A stretch of 64,000 bases of DNA from Adiantum capillus-veneris (taxonomy: Eukaryota > Streptophyta > Polypodiopsida > Polypodiales > Pteridaceae). The DNA is taken from positions 102,153,855-102,217,854 of the forward strand of contig CM043943.1 of the NCBI GenBank assembly GCA_014529385.2. The letters run 5' to 3'. The first letter of the stretch is position 1. Each line of letters begins with the position of its first letter. Positions 35,101 to 45,661 of this stretch are shown here, piece by piece. A model generated the notes under the pieces. That model was given only the letters and a program-made list of their open reading frames with translations. It was not told the origin of the DNA and searched no databases. A program made the position numbers and the translations under genes.

Positions 35101-38100
35101 GGGCCCAATCATTTTGTTTAAAGGCTTGAGATCTTCCATGCTTATCAGCAACAACAGTCTTTTGCCTTTGTTGTGTGATAGAGATAGCATCCTTAATCTT
35201 TTGGAAAGATTCTTGTAGGTCTCGGCTATACTCATCTACAGTGAAGATCTTCCCGTGTACCTTAAGTAGTAGGGGACTTTTAGATCTTCCCTCAATTACC
35301 TAAAAAGGTGCTTTTTCAGTGGAGGTATGTATAGTGTTATTGTAGGCATACTCCACTAAGGATAAGTACTTCTTCCATTGGGACCTTTGATATACTTCCG
35401 TTACATAGGCTTTTAGTAGATCAAGAATTTTTAGGTTAGCTATTTCACTTTGGCCATCCGTTTGTGGGTGATAGGCCAAAGAGAAGTTTAGCCTTGTCCC
35501 TAAATTCTCAAAGAGACCCTTCCAAAAATTATCGGTCATTCTAGGATCTCTATCCGACACTATGGACATTGACAAGCCGTGGTACTTGGAGATTTGTGAT
35601 ATAAAGAGGGTTATCATTTGATGGGATTTGATAGTCTTTTTGACAGGTATAAAATGTGCTTGTTTGTTAAACCTACCTACTATTGTCCATATTCCTGTAT
35701 TCCCATGGATAGACTTGGGAAATCAAAGATAAACTCCATGGATATGCTCTCCCATGGTGAACTAGAGATTGGCAAAGGTTGAAGCAATCCAGGTTGCTTC
35801 CCTTTATCAAACTTCATCTTTTGGCATACCACACATTTTGAAACATACTCTTGTATGTTTCAAAGTATTTCTATTGGCCTACCATGAAAGAAAACATACT
35901 CTTGTAAGTTTTCTTTCATGGTAGGCCAATTGAAATATGTGTCTATCCCCTTTAGGGTAGACTGAATCCCTCTATGCCATGCATAAGGAGGAGCATGATA
36001 TTCATACATTACTTTCTCGCGTAGTGAGTTAGTAATGCATAGTCTATTACCATAGATATGATAACCATCTTGTAGGGTAAATGGTTCTTCTTTATTCCCT
36101 AGTGTAAGAGCTGAAATCACATCTCTAAAATCACGATCAATAGCATACTCACCTATCATAGAAGATAGATCATTGTGAGTTGCTATGGAAACCACATTTA
36201 CTCTCGGTCGTCTTGAGAGTGCATCGGCTACTTGATTATGCTTGTTAGCAATGTGAGCAATATGAAAATGAAATTACAAAAGGAAATTAGCCCACCTCAT
36301 TTGTTTGTGGAAAGCTTGGTCTACGTCATGAAGTACTTAAGGCTTTGGTGATCCATCTGCAGAATGAAAGGAGTCCCCAATAAATAGTGCTTCCACAGGT
36401 CTAAGGAATGTAGAAGTGCGAGGAGTTTATTTTCATATATGCCTAGAGCTTGCTCAATAGGATCCAGCCTTTGACTTTCATAGGCTATGGCGTGCCCTTC
36501 TTGGAGCAAAAAAACTTCAAGGCAATCACCACAAGCGTCACATTGGACCTCAAATGGATTTGAGAGATTCGGTAGTGTAAGCACACATTGAGAGATAAGA
36601 TTTTCTTTAAGCTTTTTGAAAGAATTGTTCTCCTTGGTAGAGCATTTATACCTAACATTTTTCTTTGTTAGGTCATGTAATGGTCCCACGATTTGTGAGA
36701 ATTTTTCTATGAAGCGTCTATAGTATGCACACATACCTATTAAGCTTCTTAGTTCATGTAGATTCCTTGGATTAGGCCATCCTTTTATTACCTCTAGCTT
36801 TGATGGATCCATTTGGTTGCCATCTTGAGAGACAATGTGACCTAATTACTGAATCTCTTGTAAGAAAAACTCACTTTTCTTTCGATTAATATAAAGTTTA
36901 TTCTCTCGTAAGACTTGAAATATTACCTGGAAATGTTGCTTGTGTTTGTCTAGTGAATTAGATTAGATGATTATATCATCAAAGAACACTCCAGTAAAGG
37001 TTCAATGAGGCCTGAATAGCTTCTCCATCAAGAGGTTAAATGTGGCTGGTGCATTGGTCAAGCCAAAAGGCATGACAATGTACTCGTAAAGACCTAACAT
37101 AGGCAAAATGCGGTCTTCACAATGTCTTGATCTACTATCCTTATTTGATGGTAGCCACTTTTTAGGTCAACCCTACTGAAGTAGGTCGACCCTTGTAGAT
37201 TATCAAATAGGTCTTCTATTGGTGGAACGGGAAACCTATTTTTGATAGTGATCCTATTTAGTGCTCTATACTGGACAAACATACAATATGTGCCATCTTT
37301 CTTTTGCACTAATAAAACTGGTGAACCAAATGGAGACGAGCTAGACCTAACCATACCCTTCTCAATTAACTCATGCATTTGCCGCAAAATCTCCTCTTGT
37401 TGAGCTCGAGAAAATCTATAAGGAGGTTTGTTAGGCGGTGAACTTCCTGGAAGAAGTTCAATTACGTGGTCATCATTGCCTTGTTTAGGAGGTAGTTTAC
37501 AAGGGTTGTCTCCAATAAAAACATCTTGAAATCCCTTAGGACAATTGGATAACTCTAATTCATTGTGTCTTTTGCTAAAGCATTAGGTTCATTTTGCGAA
37601 TCTTTAACAAAATCTTGTACACAAAAATAGAGCTCTTTCTTGACTTATTGAAAGCTTGCGTACATGTACAATGGGTATGGTGTTACCCAGCTCCTTAGCA
37701 TCTATGTACATATCTTTTTCCATGAACCTAAAGTAGATTTTCCTTTTAGGGAATTTAATATTGGCAGCCATGCGATCAAACCATGGTGCCCCTAGGATTA
37801 CATCCACATGCTTGGGAGGAGAGATAAAGAAATCCTCCTTGTCCACATAGCTTTGGACATGGAGCCTCAATTTCCCAATTAAGAGAGTGATTGAGGTTTC
37901 TTGCCCCTTGAAAGCACCATCGGCAGGTAGGACATCTCTCATCTCATAGGCTTGGAAACCTAGCTTGGTGGCCAACTAAATGGATATGAAATTGTGAGTA
38001 GAACCAGGGTCAAAGAGAATAAAAGCATCATGTTCTCTTACCTTTCCCCAAGCATGGAATATAGGAGATCCTTGTAGTGAGCATTCTCTTCTTGGATTTC

Positions 38101-38943
38101 GACCAAGGTAGCTCTAGGAGGCTCATTTTGTGTATTCTTGTGGGGACAAGCACGATAAGCATGCCCTTGCTCCTTGCACTTGAAACATCAGTTATCCTTA
38201 CGATAACACTCTAGTTGTTTAGGAGAGAGTTTATTTTTTTCTTTATAAACTCCCTTCTCCTTAGCTTTGTTGTTGTTGGCGTTGCCTTTGGGAGACTTTT
38301 GGACATGGTCCTTCCCCTTAGGCTTGTTATTACGGTCCTTGTTCTCTGTGGGCTTGAGATATCTCTTAGCCACTTGTTGGAAATTGATTTGTGAAGTCAC
38401 CATGGTATGGTGTATCACCATAGATATGGTGCGTGGCCTTTGGTAGTTGACATACTCCGCAATATCTTCAGTTAAGCCCGCAGAGAATTACTGTTTTTGC
38501 TCTCCAAAATCCATCTTTTTGAAGATAGTGGCTTTGAGATGTAAGTCCCAAAACTTTTCCACATATTTGTGAATAGATTTGTAGGGAGAGAGCTTCAAGC
38601 TTCGCCATTCGGTGGCATTGGTAGTCAAAAACGGCTTCATGATGGAAGCTCTTAAAGCTTTCCATGTTCATGGAGCTTCACCATTTGCTCGTAGGCTAGA
38701 CCACCATTGCCTGGCGGACTTTTGAAAATTCATACCTACACGGTGTAGCTTAGACAACTTTGTGAAGCCCTCATCTCTAGATGCCACATCGAGTTATTGG
38801 ATGAAGGCCAAGACTTTGTCCGTAGCACCAAAGGTGCCATTGTCGTAGGTAAGGAAAGAGATGTTCTTTCCTCCTTTTTCGAACTTTTGAGCTCGGACGA
38901 CCTCTTCCATGTGGCATAGGATTTCCTATGGCTTCTTCTTTTA
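35101..38943 (-). pseudogene. Truncated, decayed gypsy copy of the nested element's family
   Basis: Base for base it resembles 19,888-23,690 of the nested element, in the same - orientation. Preserved pieces are gag (38,188-38,730, with the zinc knuckle changed), the protease end VDVILGAPWFDRM (37,604-37,975), [20 protein letters not shown] (37,094-37,387), RNase H (36,321-36,812) and integrase (35,300-35,900). Many stops, frameshifts and a small local duplication near 35,860 break it. Both LTRs are missing. The left end abuts the LINE and the right end runs into microsatellite DNA. It is older than the nested copy. Confidence 0.9.
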
Positions 38944-38967
38944 TATATGTCCTCACTTATAACCAAG

Positions 38968-39076
38968 TCTCTCTCTCTCACACACATACACACACACACA
39001 AGGCTTTCTCTCTCTCTCTCTCTGATCTCTCTCCCTCTCTCTCTCTCTCATACACACACACACATACACACACACA
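38968..39076. repeat. Mixed CT / CA microsatellites
   Basis: Alternating blocks of CT and CA repeats directly follow the truncated gypsy copy. ORFs here are repeat artefacts. Confidence 0.9.
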
Positions 39077-39137
39077 AAGATCTCATCGAATAGATCTTTG
39101 CCACTTGGTATAATTTTCCATGATGTTAAAATTCAAT

Positions 39138-39141
<4 letters not shown>

Positions 39142-39213
<72 letters not shown>
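39142..39213. repeat. (CT)n microsatellite
   Basis: About 72 bases of pure CT followed by a C run; one of the longest simple repeats in the window. Confidence 0.95.
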
Positions 39214-39216
<3 letters not shown>

Positions 39217-39219
39217 CCC

Positions 39220-40200
39220 CCAACAAGATTTGAAGAGAAAAGTAAACACTTGGGAGTGTTTGTACATACACTCAACAAAAAGGAAACCGGTGCACTTATG
39301 TGAACACAAAATTAAAAATATGAATGATCACAATGTCGTGTGGATATGCTTTCATGACGGAATCAAGAATACCAAGATGTAGATCGAGCCTATTTGAAGG
39401 TAAGATTAGCAGTCCATTCACAACATGATATGCTAATAGATTACGCTTAGCAATGCTTTGATTAAAAATTTTGTGTTTGACAATTCTAATCAGCATAAAT
39501 GTCTAATGTGGTGCTATTATCAAAGAAAATATCATCACTTGTAATGCCGTGATTGTGATATATATCATGTTTGAAGGGAAGGGATTTGTCCAAAAGCTTT
39601 AATCTATGTTTGTATCTTGAAGGCAAGCAACTTTGCAAAGTCAATGAGTACATGGACAAGCGATGATATTGCCGGTTCAATGAGGGCTATTGAAGGAATA
39701 TATTGTGCTATGCAAAGCGTTGGTAAAAGTGAACGTCTAATATGGTGCTCTCATGAGATTATGTTCTTAATGGGCTTTAGATCCAAAATGTCATCACTTG
39801 GAATGCCTTGAGTGTGGGAATGAAGATTTAAGGAGTTTTTCTTAAAATTGTCACATGAGATCTTTTTTTAAAAAAGCTATGGAATTAAGATCTGCCAGTA
39901 CCGTCAGCAACAACTCACTTGTGCATGGCAAGCTGGCCGCAAGCTACATGATAAGTGGAGGTGGCAACCATAGAGGAAAAGGTATGTAGGGGGGCACTAC
40001 TACAGCTTAGTATATTGCATGAGAGTGCCGCCGACTGTTTGACAAGAGCTAATTGGGAGTGGCTGGCATGATATGCATGAAAGGAAGGAGTTTACCAACT
40101 GCAATAGAAGGGGGGATCGCCAGAGAGATGAGCCTTGAGCAGGACAAAAGAAGACAAGAAAGGGCCTTTGGGTGTTGCCAAGTCAAGGAGGTGAGGAGAA
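39220..40200. other. Unassigned stretch
   Basis: No domain was recognised. A short phrase is repeated: 'taatgtggtgct...atcatcacttgtaatgcc' at about 39,500-39,560 recurs in diverged form at 39,738-39,812. It may be old transposon DNA. Confidence 0.4.
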
Positions 40201-40218
40201 AATTGTGCTAACTTATGA

Positions 40219-40680
40219 GTGGGGGCTCACAAAACCTTTGTTTTGCAAGATGTTTTGGAGGTTGACGCCTGGGCGCAACGGTCAAGGGGGAGGAGGATGC
40301 CGTTGGGACCTCGAGCGGCACTTGCTCACTACGTCGGCACACTTTCGATTGGTGTTGTGGTGTTTGTGCATGCCGACTACTCCCCCAATGGACGCTACAA
40401 CATTTTTGCCCTTCGTTCACTCTCCAAGTCATTGTGCTTAACAACCCTTGCCCAATCAGCCAACCTTGTAGTGCTTGTAAAGAAAGATTTTGCAATATCC
40501 ACTTTCGGCATCAACTTTCGCGGGCGCCTCATCGCCCATGTCGGCATGAACCAAGTTGTAGGGGTTAATGACACCCAAGAAATCACAACCACTTTGCTTA
40601 ACAGGGAGCCACCCCAAAAGGCCAAGCGCCAAAAAATTGTAATTCGAAAGATCCTAAAGCAAAAGCCGGATATCATGTAA
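40219..40680 (+). CDS. Hypothetical ORF, unrecognised
   Basis: An open frame of about 150 codons ends at TAA 40,678. There is no ATG at its 5' edge (it starts at a GTG), so the true start is unknown; the first internal ATG gives MPLGPRAALAHYV. A mixed alpha/beta-looking middle (IGVVVFVHADYSPNGRYNIF) and a basic C-terminus (PQKAKRQKIVIRKILKQKP) can be seen. I recognise no family. It faces towards the H3-like gene from the opposite strand, across the foldback sequences, and might belong to the same element. It could also be chance. Confidence 0.3.
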   Translation: MGAHKTFVLQDVLEVDAWAQRSRGRRMPLGPRAALAHYVGTLSIGVVVFVHADYSPNGRYNIFALRSLSKSLCLTTLAQSANLVVLVKKDFAISTFGINFRGRLIAHVGMNQVVGVNDTQEITTTLLNREPPQKAKRQKIVIRKILKQKPDIM

Positions 40681-40893
40681 AGCATTGATTTCCTTAATGA
40701 ATCTACTTTTGGGTGTCTATGACTCTCTCTTACTTGCAAGTTTTTGAATTTGTTATATGTTTGGCTTCCAATGTGTATGAGAAGCACCATAATTTCTGAT
40801 ATGCCTACTAAAGGGCTTGGGAGGCCCCAAAATTATTGATATGCCTACTTTGTTATATGTTTGGATTCCAAAGTTATTGTTATGCCTATTGAA

Positions 40894-41010
40894 GGGCTTG
40901 GGAGGCCCCAAAATGGGCTACCACAAGGGCATGCATTTGGGCCTTCCATCAGCATATGGAAGGGGCAAATGCGCGCCCTTGTGGCAGCCCATTTTGGAGC
41001 ATCCCAAGCC
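40894..41010. repeat. Foldback (imperfect palindrome) 1
   Basis: The arms 40,894-40,949 and 40,955-41,010 are inverted copies: GGGCTTGGGAGGCCCCAAAA on the left pairs with the reverse of TTTTGGAGCATCCCAAGCC on the right, and both contain GGGC-x-TGCATTTG-like inner ends. The arms are about 56 bp with several mismatches. The same arm sequence occurs in foldback 2. Confidence 0.8.
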
Positions 41011-41163
41011 TATTTTGGAGCATACCTAGATACTTTATAGTTGCAAAACCCAAAGACAAGAGAGAGCCAGGTTGTGGCAGGCCATTTTGGAGCATCTCAA
41101 GCCCATTTGGAGCATACACAGATACTTTACAGTTGTAATACCCAATCACAAGAGAGAACCATT
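40981..41163. repeat. 91-bp tandem duplication
   Basis: The phrase from 'gtggcagcccattttggagc' to 'caagagagagcc' is repeated once at a period of about 91 bp with scattered differences. It overlaps the right arm of foldback 1. Confidence 0.8.
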
Positions 41164-41188
41164 ATTCAAAAATTCTATGCTACATGGA

Positions 41189-41510
41189 CTAAGTGGGGCA
41201 TGACTTCCTGATGCATCTATGCTATGTGAAGAATTGAAGCAAATGAAATATCCCTATTGCTTGTTAAAAGTTCCTAGAAAGACTTGGAAAGGGCTTGGAA
41301 TGCCCTAAGAATGGCTGCCACAAGGGCGCACATTTTTCCCATCCATCTACCTTTGGAAGCCCTAAATGCGCGCCCTTTGGTAGCCACTTTGGGGACATTC
41401 CAAGCCCTTTCCAAGGCTTTTCAGATACTTTTTCCATGCATTAGTGAGTTTTTCATTGCTTCAATGCTTCACATAGCATGGATGCATCAGGAAGTGCTTG
41501 CCTGACTTAG
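41189..41510. repeat. Foldback 2, long imperfect inverted repeat
   Basis: The arms 41,189-41,336 and 41,364-41,510 are inverted copies about 147 bp long around a 27-bp loop. Landmarks are CTAAGTGGGGCATGACTTCC on the left, answered by the complement of GGAAGTGCTTGCCTGACTTAG on the right, and GGAAAGGGCTTGGAATG answered by CATTCCAAGCCCTTTCC. A transcript through it would form a long hairpin. It could be a MITE-like foldback element or a small-RNA precursor. Confidence 0.85.
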
Positions 41511-41734
41511 CCAAGGTGCTTAACGTAGGCAAGTTTTCACAATAACAAGCTTAAAGTTACATACATAGAAAAGAAGGTAGACAAAACATGGACCAATGCT
41601 ACATCGCATGGTACAGAATTAAAGCAATACAATGCACAAAGAGTGGGGTATACAATCAAAAGACGCTTATATTCAAATTCTTCCCAATCTTGGAAGTTCC
41701 ATAAATACAAAAAGGTTTGATGACTAATTACAAG

Positions 41735-42597
41735 CTATTGCTCATGGAGAAAACAACGAGAAAGCTGCATATCCTTGGGCATAATCGATACACGCTTTGC
41801 ATGGATGGAACATAGGTTCACATCCTTGAATATGCTTGTTAGATATTGCTCTGCTGCCTCTTGGACTGCCTCTATGGCCACGACACCCATCCAAAACTGA
41901 GTGTTGTACATTTGCAAAACCTCCCTGCAAAGCCTTGCAAAAGGGGCCCTCCAAATCAAGAGCTCGGTGCTCTTCTGATAGTGGAAAATCTCCGCAAAAG
42001 CATGGCTGCGCTTTCGTACCTTCTGAGGTTGACGGGGAGGTGCATTGGTTGCACGAGCTGGGGCAGCTTCCTTCCTCTTCTTGTGGACAATGCTCTTTCT
42101 CTTTTTGGGCCGCACAGGCACCTCCAACACCTCATAATTTGATTCCACCCACTCTCCATTTGACTCGTGCTCTTCACTATTGAGCGGATGTGATGGTGTG
42201 GCTCCACTCCCTTTAGGGAGTGTCTTACCCCCAGTATACATGTGAGTGGCATCAGTTTGTATTTTGATGCCAACCCATGGGTATCTTCATCCGTTTGCGT
42301 CTCTTCAGAGCCTTTTGACGGTTGCTTTTGGTTGTTTGTTTCTTTTCCTTGGTCACTCTCATCCGCCATGTTGCCATCAGAATCATTGGAGTCCGATGAA
42401 TAGACAACAAGGCGATGCTTCCTTCTCTCTTTTGCTGCTGTAGAGGACTGGCCATGTTGATTTGAATCTCCAGCTTCTTTTGTGTGGACCTCACCTTGAG
42501 CTTGTGAAGTTCTAACTTCTGTTGCTGTAGCTTGGACTCGTTGGCCATCCGACCCCTCTGGATATGCAATCCTTGCCGTTTGTTTTGTTCTTGCCAT
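41735..42597 (-). CDS. Divergent histone H3-like protein with an exact H3 tail start
   Basis: The start is ATG 42,597, in a strong context (ACCATGG). It is the first ATG after an in-frame TAA upstream. The protein opens MARTKQTARIAYPEG, matching histone H3 residues 1-8 exactly; H3 K9 is Ile and S10 is Ala. A Ser/Asp/Glu/Gln-rich linker follows (SSDSNDSDGNMADESDQGKE), then a basic part (RPKKRKSIVHKKRKE, a likely nuclear signal). A complete H3 fold follows from about 42,005: HYQKSTELLIWRAPFARLCR, then EAVQEAAEQYL, then NLCSIHAKRVSIMPKD, ending at TAG 41,735. My ungapped hand alignment gives about 49 of 90 identities to canonical plant H3. Loop 1 (K79-S87) is wholly changed, including R83 to Trp; C110, H113, R116 and D123 are kept. 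Tail and fold lie in two frames. Either one indel or a 98-bp intron (42,131-42,228, GTAAGA...GAG, weak acceptor) joins them. No nonsense codon occurs. Confidence 0.85.
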
Positions 42598-42715
42598 GGT
42601 AGCACCTAGTATGGAAAATGGCAAAATGAGCGCCTTCAACCTTTAAAAGGGGTTTTTTGGGTTTTGGGCCCTTTCACACTATGCGGCAATTAAGTGAAAC
42701 TCAAATAAACCTGGA

Positions 42716-45661
42716 TCATGCGGACAGCTGATGCGACACCCAAACGCTGCCTTTTTGATACTTAGTTTCACACCAAGCCTCATGGCCCAGGGACACTTGC
42801 GAGTGTTTCCACTTCTTGGATGTTGCAGTACGGGAGGCCTTGCGTAACTGCTTTGCCAACATTGACTCTCTTGCTTTCTCAATAGTGTGAGTTCTCCCGA
42901 AGGTGTGCCTAAAAAACCAGCTAAACATCTCTTGGAGGTAGTTGGAGTGTGAACCACCACCACCATGCCGAGTATTCTTGAAGTAGACTCCTTTTGCTCG
43001 ATAGTGGGACTTCTCCATGTCTTGTGTACTCCATATATCAAGCGAGCCATAGCGGTCCATGAAGTATGCACCATGCGCATAGAGAATGTGCTAAAACAAC
43101 AAAAAAGGAGATAAGCCAATAGAAAAGTTGCATTTTCAAACATTACATATGTATTAAGTCCGTTAAAACAAACCATGTAGTGTTTAATCTTGCTTTCAGA
43201 CCATCCGTCCTTAGTGGCCTTTATGAACTCATAAAGCACCTTCTTGAACTCCTCTTGCTGCTCAATGATGGTGCTTAAAAGATTTATTAATTGCACAACC
43301 TTTTGAAAGGATGACCATACTAGCTTGCGTTGGTTAGCAACCTCCACATTGGGATCTTTGTCCGTCGTGCATGAACACAAAACTTTCCACAACTCCCACC
43401 GCTTCTCACTTGCTAGATCGACACTTACCTTGGGTACCTGCATTGGAGACTTTGACATCTTCTTGAAAAATTGACGTGCCTTGGCTCCATTCATGGAAAC
43501 CTTCTGTGCCACCTCATATGTTTTCTCCCTACAAGTCTCTGCTACAATGTTCACCCTTGATCGGTGACATCCAATCTCATTAAGGAGCGTCTCCACCCCC
43601 TGCAAGGATTCTTTGAGACCGTTGAAGGGGCTTCATTGTGAAAGCATAATCAATGTGATGCTTTAGCATCCTATCAAATATTCTCATAAAGGCATGCAAT
43701 GTACAAAAGTGAACATTGTTGAGGGAGAAGGGAATTATGGGGTTCCACCCAGGATCTTTGCTGTCCCTATTGGGCACGTCTAGCATATCACATGAAAGAA
43801 CCAAAGTTTGCCACTCCCTATTTATATGATCATCATTATCTTCGTCCTGACCTTCCACTTGAGTTGCTCGACTTGTCTTGTGCCCTTTCACACAGAATGG
43901 GCAGGGAAGTAAATAATTTTCACCTTGTTTGCATCGAAGCATGCACTTTATGGTCTTTAGATCACCACCTAAATGCCATTCATCATCAAACTCCCCATGC
44001 CCTGGAACCATGAGCTTCCACCGTTTATTTGAGCTTTAATGACCTCTGTGACCCATGGGATTCTACTAAAAATCCATGCAAGGACTTCATGTGTCTCTTT
44101 CAGAACTTCAATTGCACGAAGCCACCATATATCCTTCTCTGATTGCACACTAAAAGAGGGACTTTTCACTTCACTCAAACTGCAAGATTGCTTGGCATAA
44201 GCTAGGGCTTCATTCATAAGCGTGATGCTCATTCTCTCCAACTTCCTCCCTTTTACAATTACACACTCATCCAACTTCAGCACGAACACAAGCTTGCCTT
44301 CAAGAACTACCAACAATATAAAGCCTCAGAATGCATGTTATGACACATCATAGAGCATGTAGGCAACCCTAAACTAACCTGCATCACTCAAATTGTAGAA
44401 AACAGCCATGGACTGCTGCAATCATATCAAGTCCACAAAGATATTGTTGAATTTGGTGTAAACAAAGCCTTCGGTCCGCAACACACTATTAAAAACAGCA
44501 CCGCTTTCCTTCTCGTGGCCCTTCATTCCTTGTGATTTGCTATGGAGCAGCTGAAGAGGCATGGTGTCTTCAATATACAAGTAGTCCCCTAATCGGTGAA
44601 CATCATCTTCATTTGACACCCTCTTGGCAATTGCCACTCTGTGAGGAAGTGGGAATAGGTTTCCTGTGACTCCTCGACTTCTTAATGCATGTTTTAACAC
44701 TTGATGTATTGCTTGATAGCCCTTCGTACTAATCCCAACAGCACCACAAATATGCTGAACATCTAGATCAGTGACAATATTAGAAAAATCACTAAGAACT
44801 CTCTTAGTGATTGCGTCTTTCCAGTGTTTTGCCTCTGGAGCATCAAGCATCCTAATGAAGTCCTCTTTGTTGAAACAAGAACGAAGTAAATATGCCCGAG
44901 CTGACGCAATCTCGCTGCCGCACGTTTCTTGGACGAAGTTCCTACTACCCAAAACAACAATGATGAGTGGTGCTAGACTTAGACAACATGAGGGGTAGAA
45001 CATCTTACCTCATAGCTGTCACCCTTTTTTTTCTTGCCCCACCACGTGGTGCAAGAATCTGAATTTCGGACAACTCCCGTTTCGTCACCCTACCTCCCAT
45101 GGCAGTACTCTTCATGTGTTAAAGAGTATCCTCAAGATTTTTAATTACATTTTCCTTGGTTGCGATGGTGCTCTTTGCCTCCTCGAGCGCACTAGTAGCT
45201 GTTTGCATCTGATCTTGAAGATTGTGGAAACTCCCATTCAGCAACTGCCAATGACGCAAGTAGACGCCGGACCGAGCAATCTCGTGTCTGTTGAGTCTCT
45301 TGCAGTAGCCCAACAAACCTTGCTCTCCATTCCCAGCATATTGCAACAGTGATGGAATGTTTGTAAAAGGCGGATGGACATTGAGAGAAGGATCCTTTGG
45401 GTACAAGCATCCCTCTGTCTAGAGATCCACATTCTTCTCCCCTTGAGCGCGGCGTTTGTTGGCTGAACGTCATGTACCGAAGCATGTCTTCTTTGTCGGA
45501 ACATACTCTTGAGGTAGGCGCAGGAAAAGCCGTGGAGACCTACCGCGTGAAGAGCTTGCTGGGACATTGGTCACGTCGTCTAGAGGCATTGTAGGATGGA
45601 GAGATGGAGCTTGAAGGATGGAGAGATGGGTGTGTAGGTGCAGCAGCAGGTGCAGGTGCAA
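42716..45661 (-). pseudogene. Transposase-like multi-exon gene of unnamed family, broken
   Basis: One consistent frame can be followed from about 45,661 to 42,716 through three introns with GT-AG ends: 44,945-45,008, 44,307-44,378 and 43,091-43,173. The last joins KIKHYM to HILYAHGAYFMDRYGS. Segments are a Pro-rich N-terminus, a coiled coil (LQDQMQTATSALEEAKSTIA), VTKRELSEIQILAPRGGARK, then FVLKLDECVIVKGRKLER. LGGDLKTIKCMLRC precedes CPFC-x3-H (zinc-ligand-like, near 43,890), then VHFCTLHAFMRIFDRML, and at the end LDIWSTQDMEKSHYRAKG. The GGD...CxxC-H and 'MEKSHYRAK' signatures recall uncharacterised RNase H-fold transposase-like proteins, but I cannot name the family. Stops at 45,470, about 45,418, 45,119 and 44,422, and frameshifts near 44,000 and 43,620 (CCCC run), inactivate it. 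Confidence 0.6.

Noticed and set aside
41735-42597. The H3-like gene as a plant CENH3
   Set aside because: CENH3 proteins have a changed and usually longer loop 1 and a different alpha3 start (MRKD-like). This protein keeps IMPKD, shows no loop insertion, and has the ARTKQTAR tail with a long acidic linker.
41956-42639. Start of the H3-like protein at 42,639 (an extra 14 residues)
   Set aside because: That position is TTG, not ATG. The first ATG in the frame is at 42,597, in an ACCATGG context.
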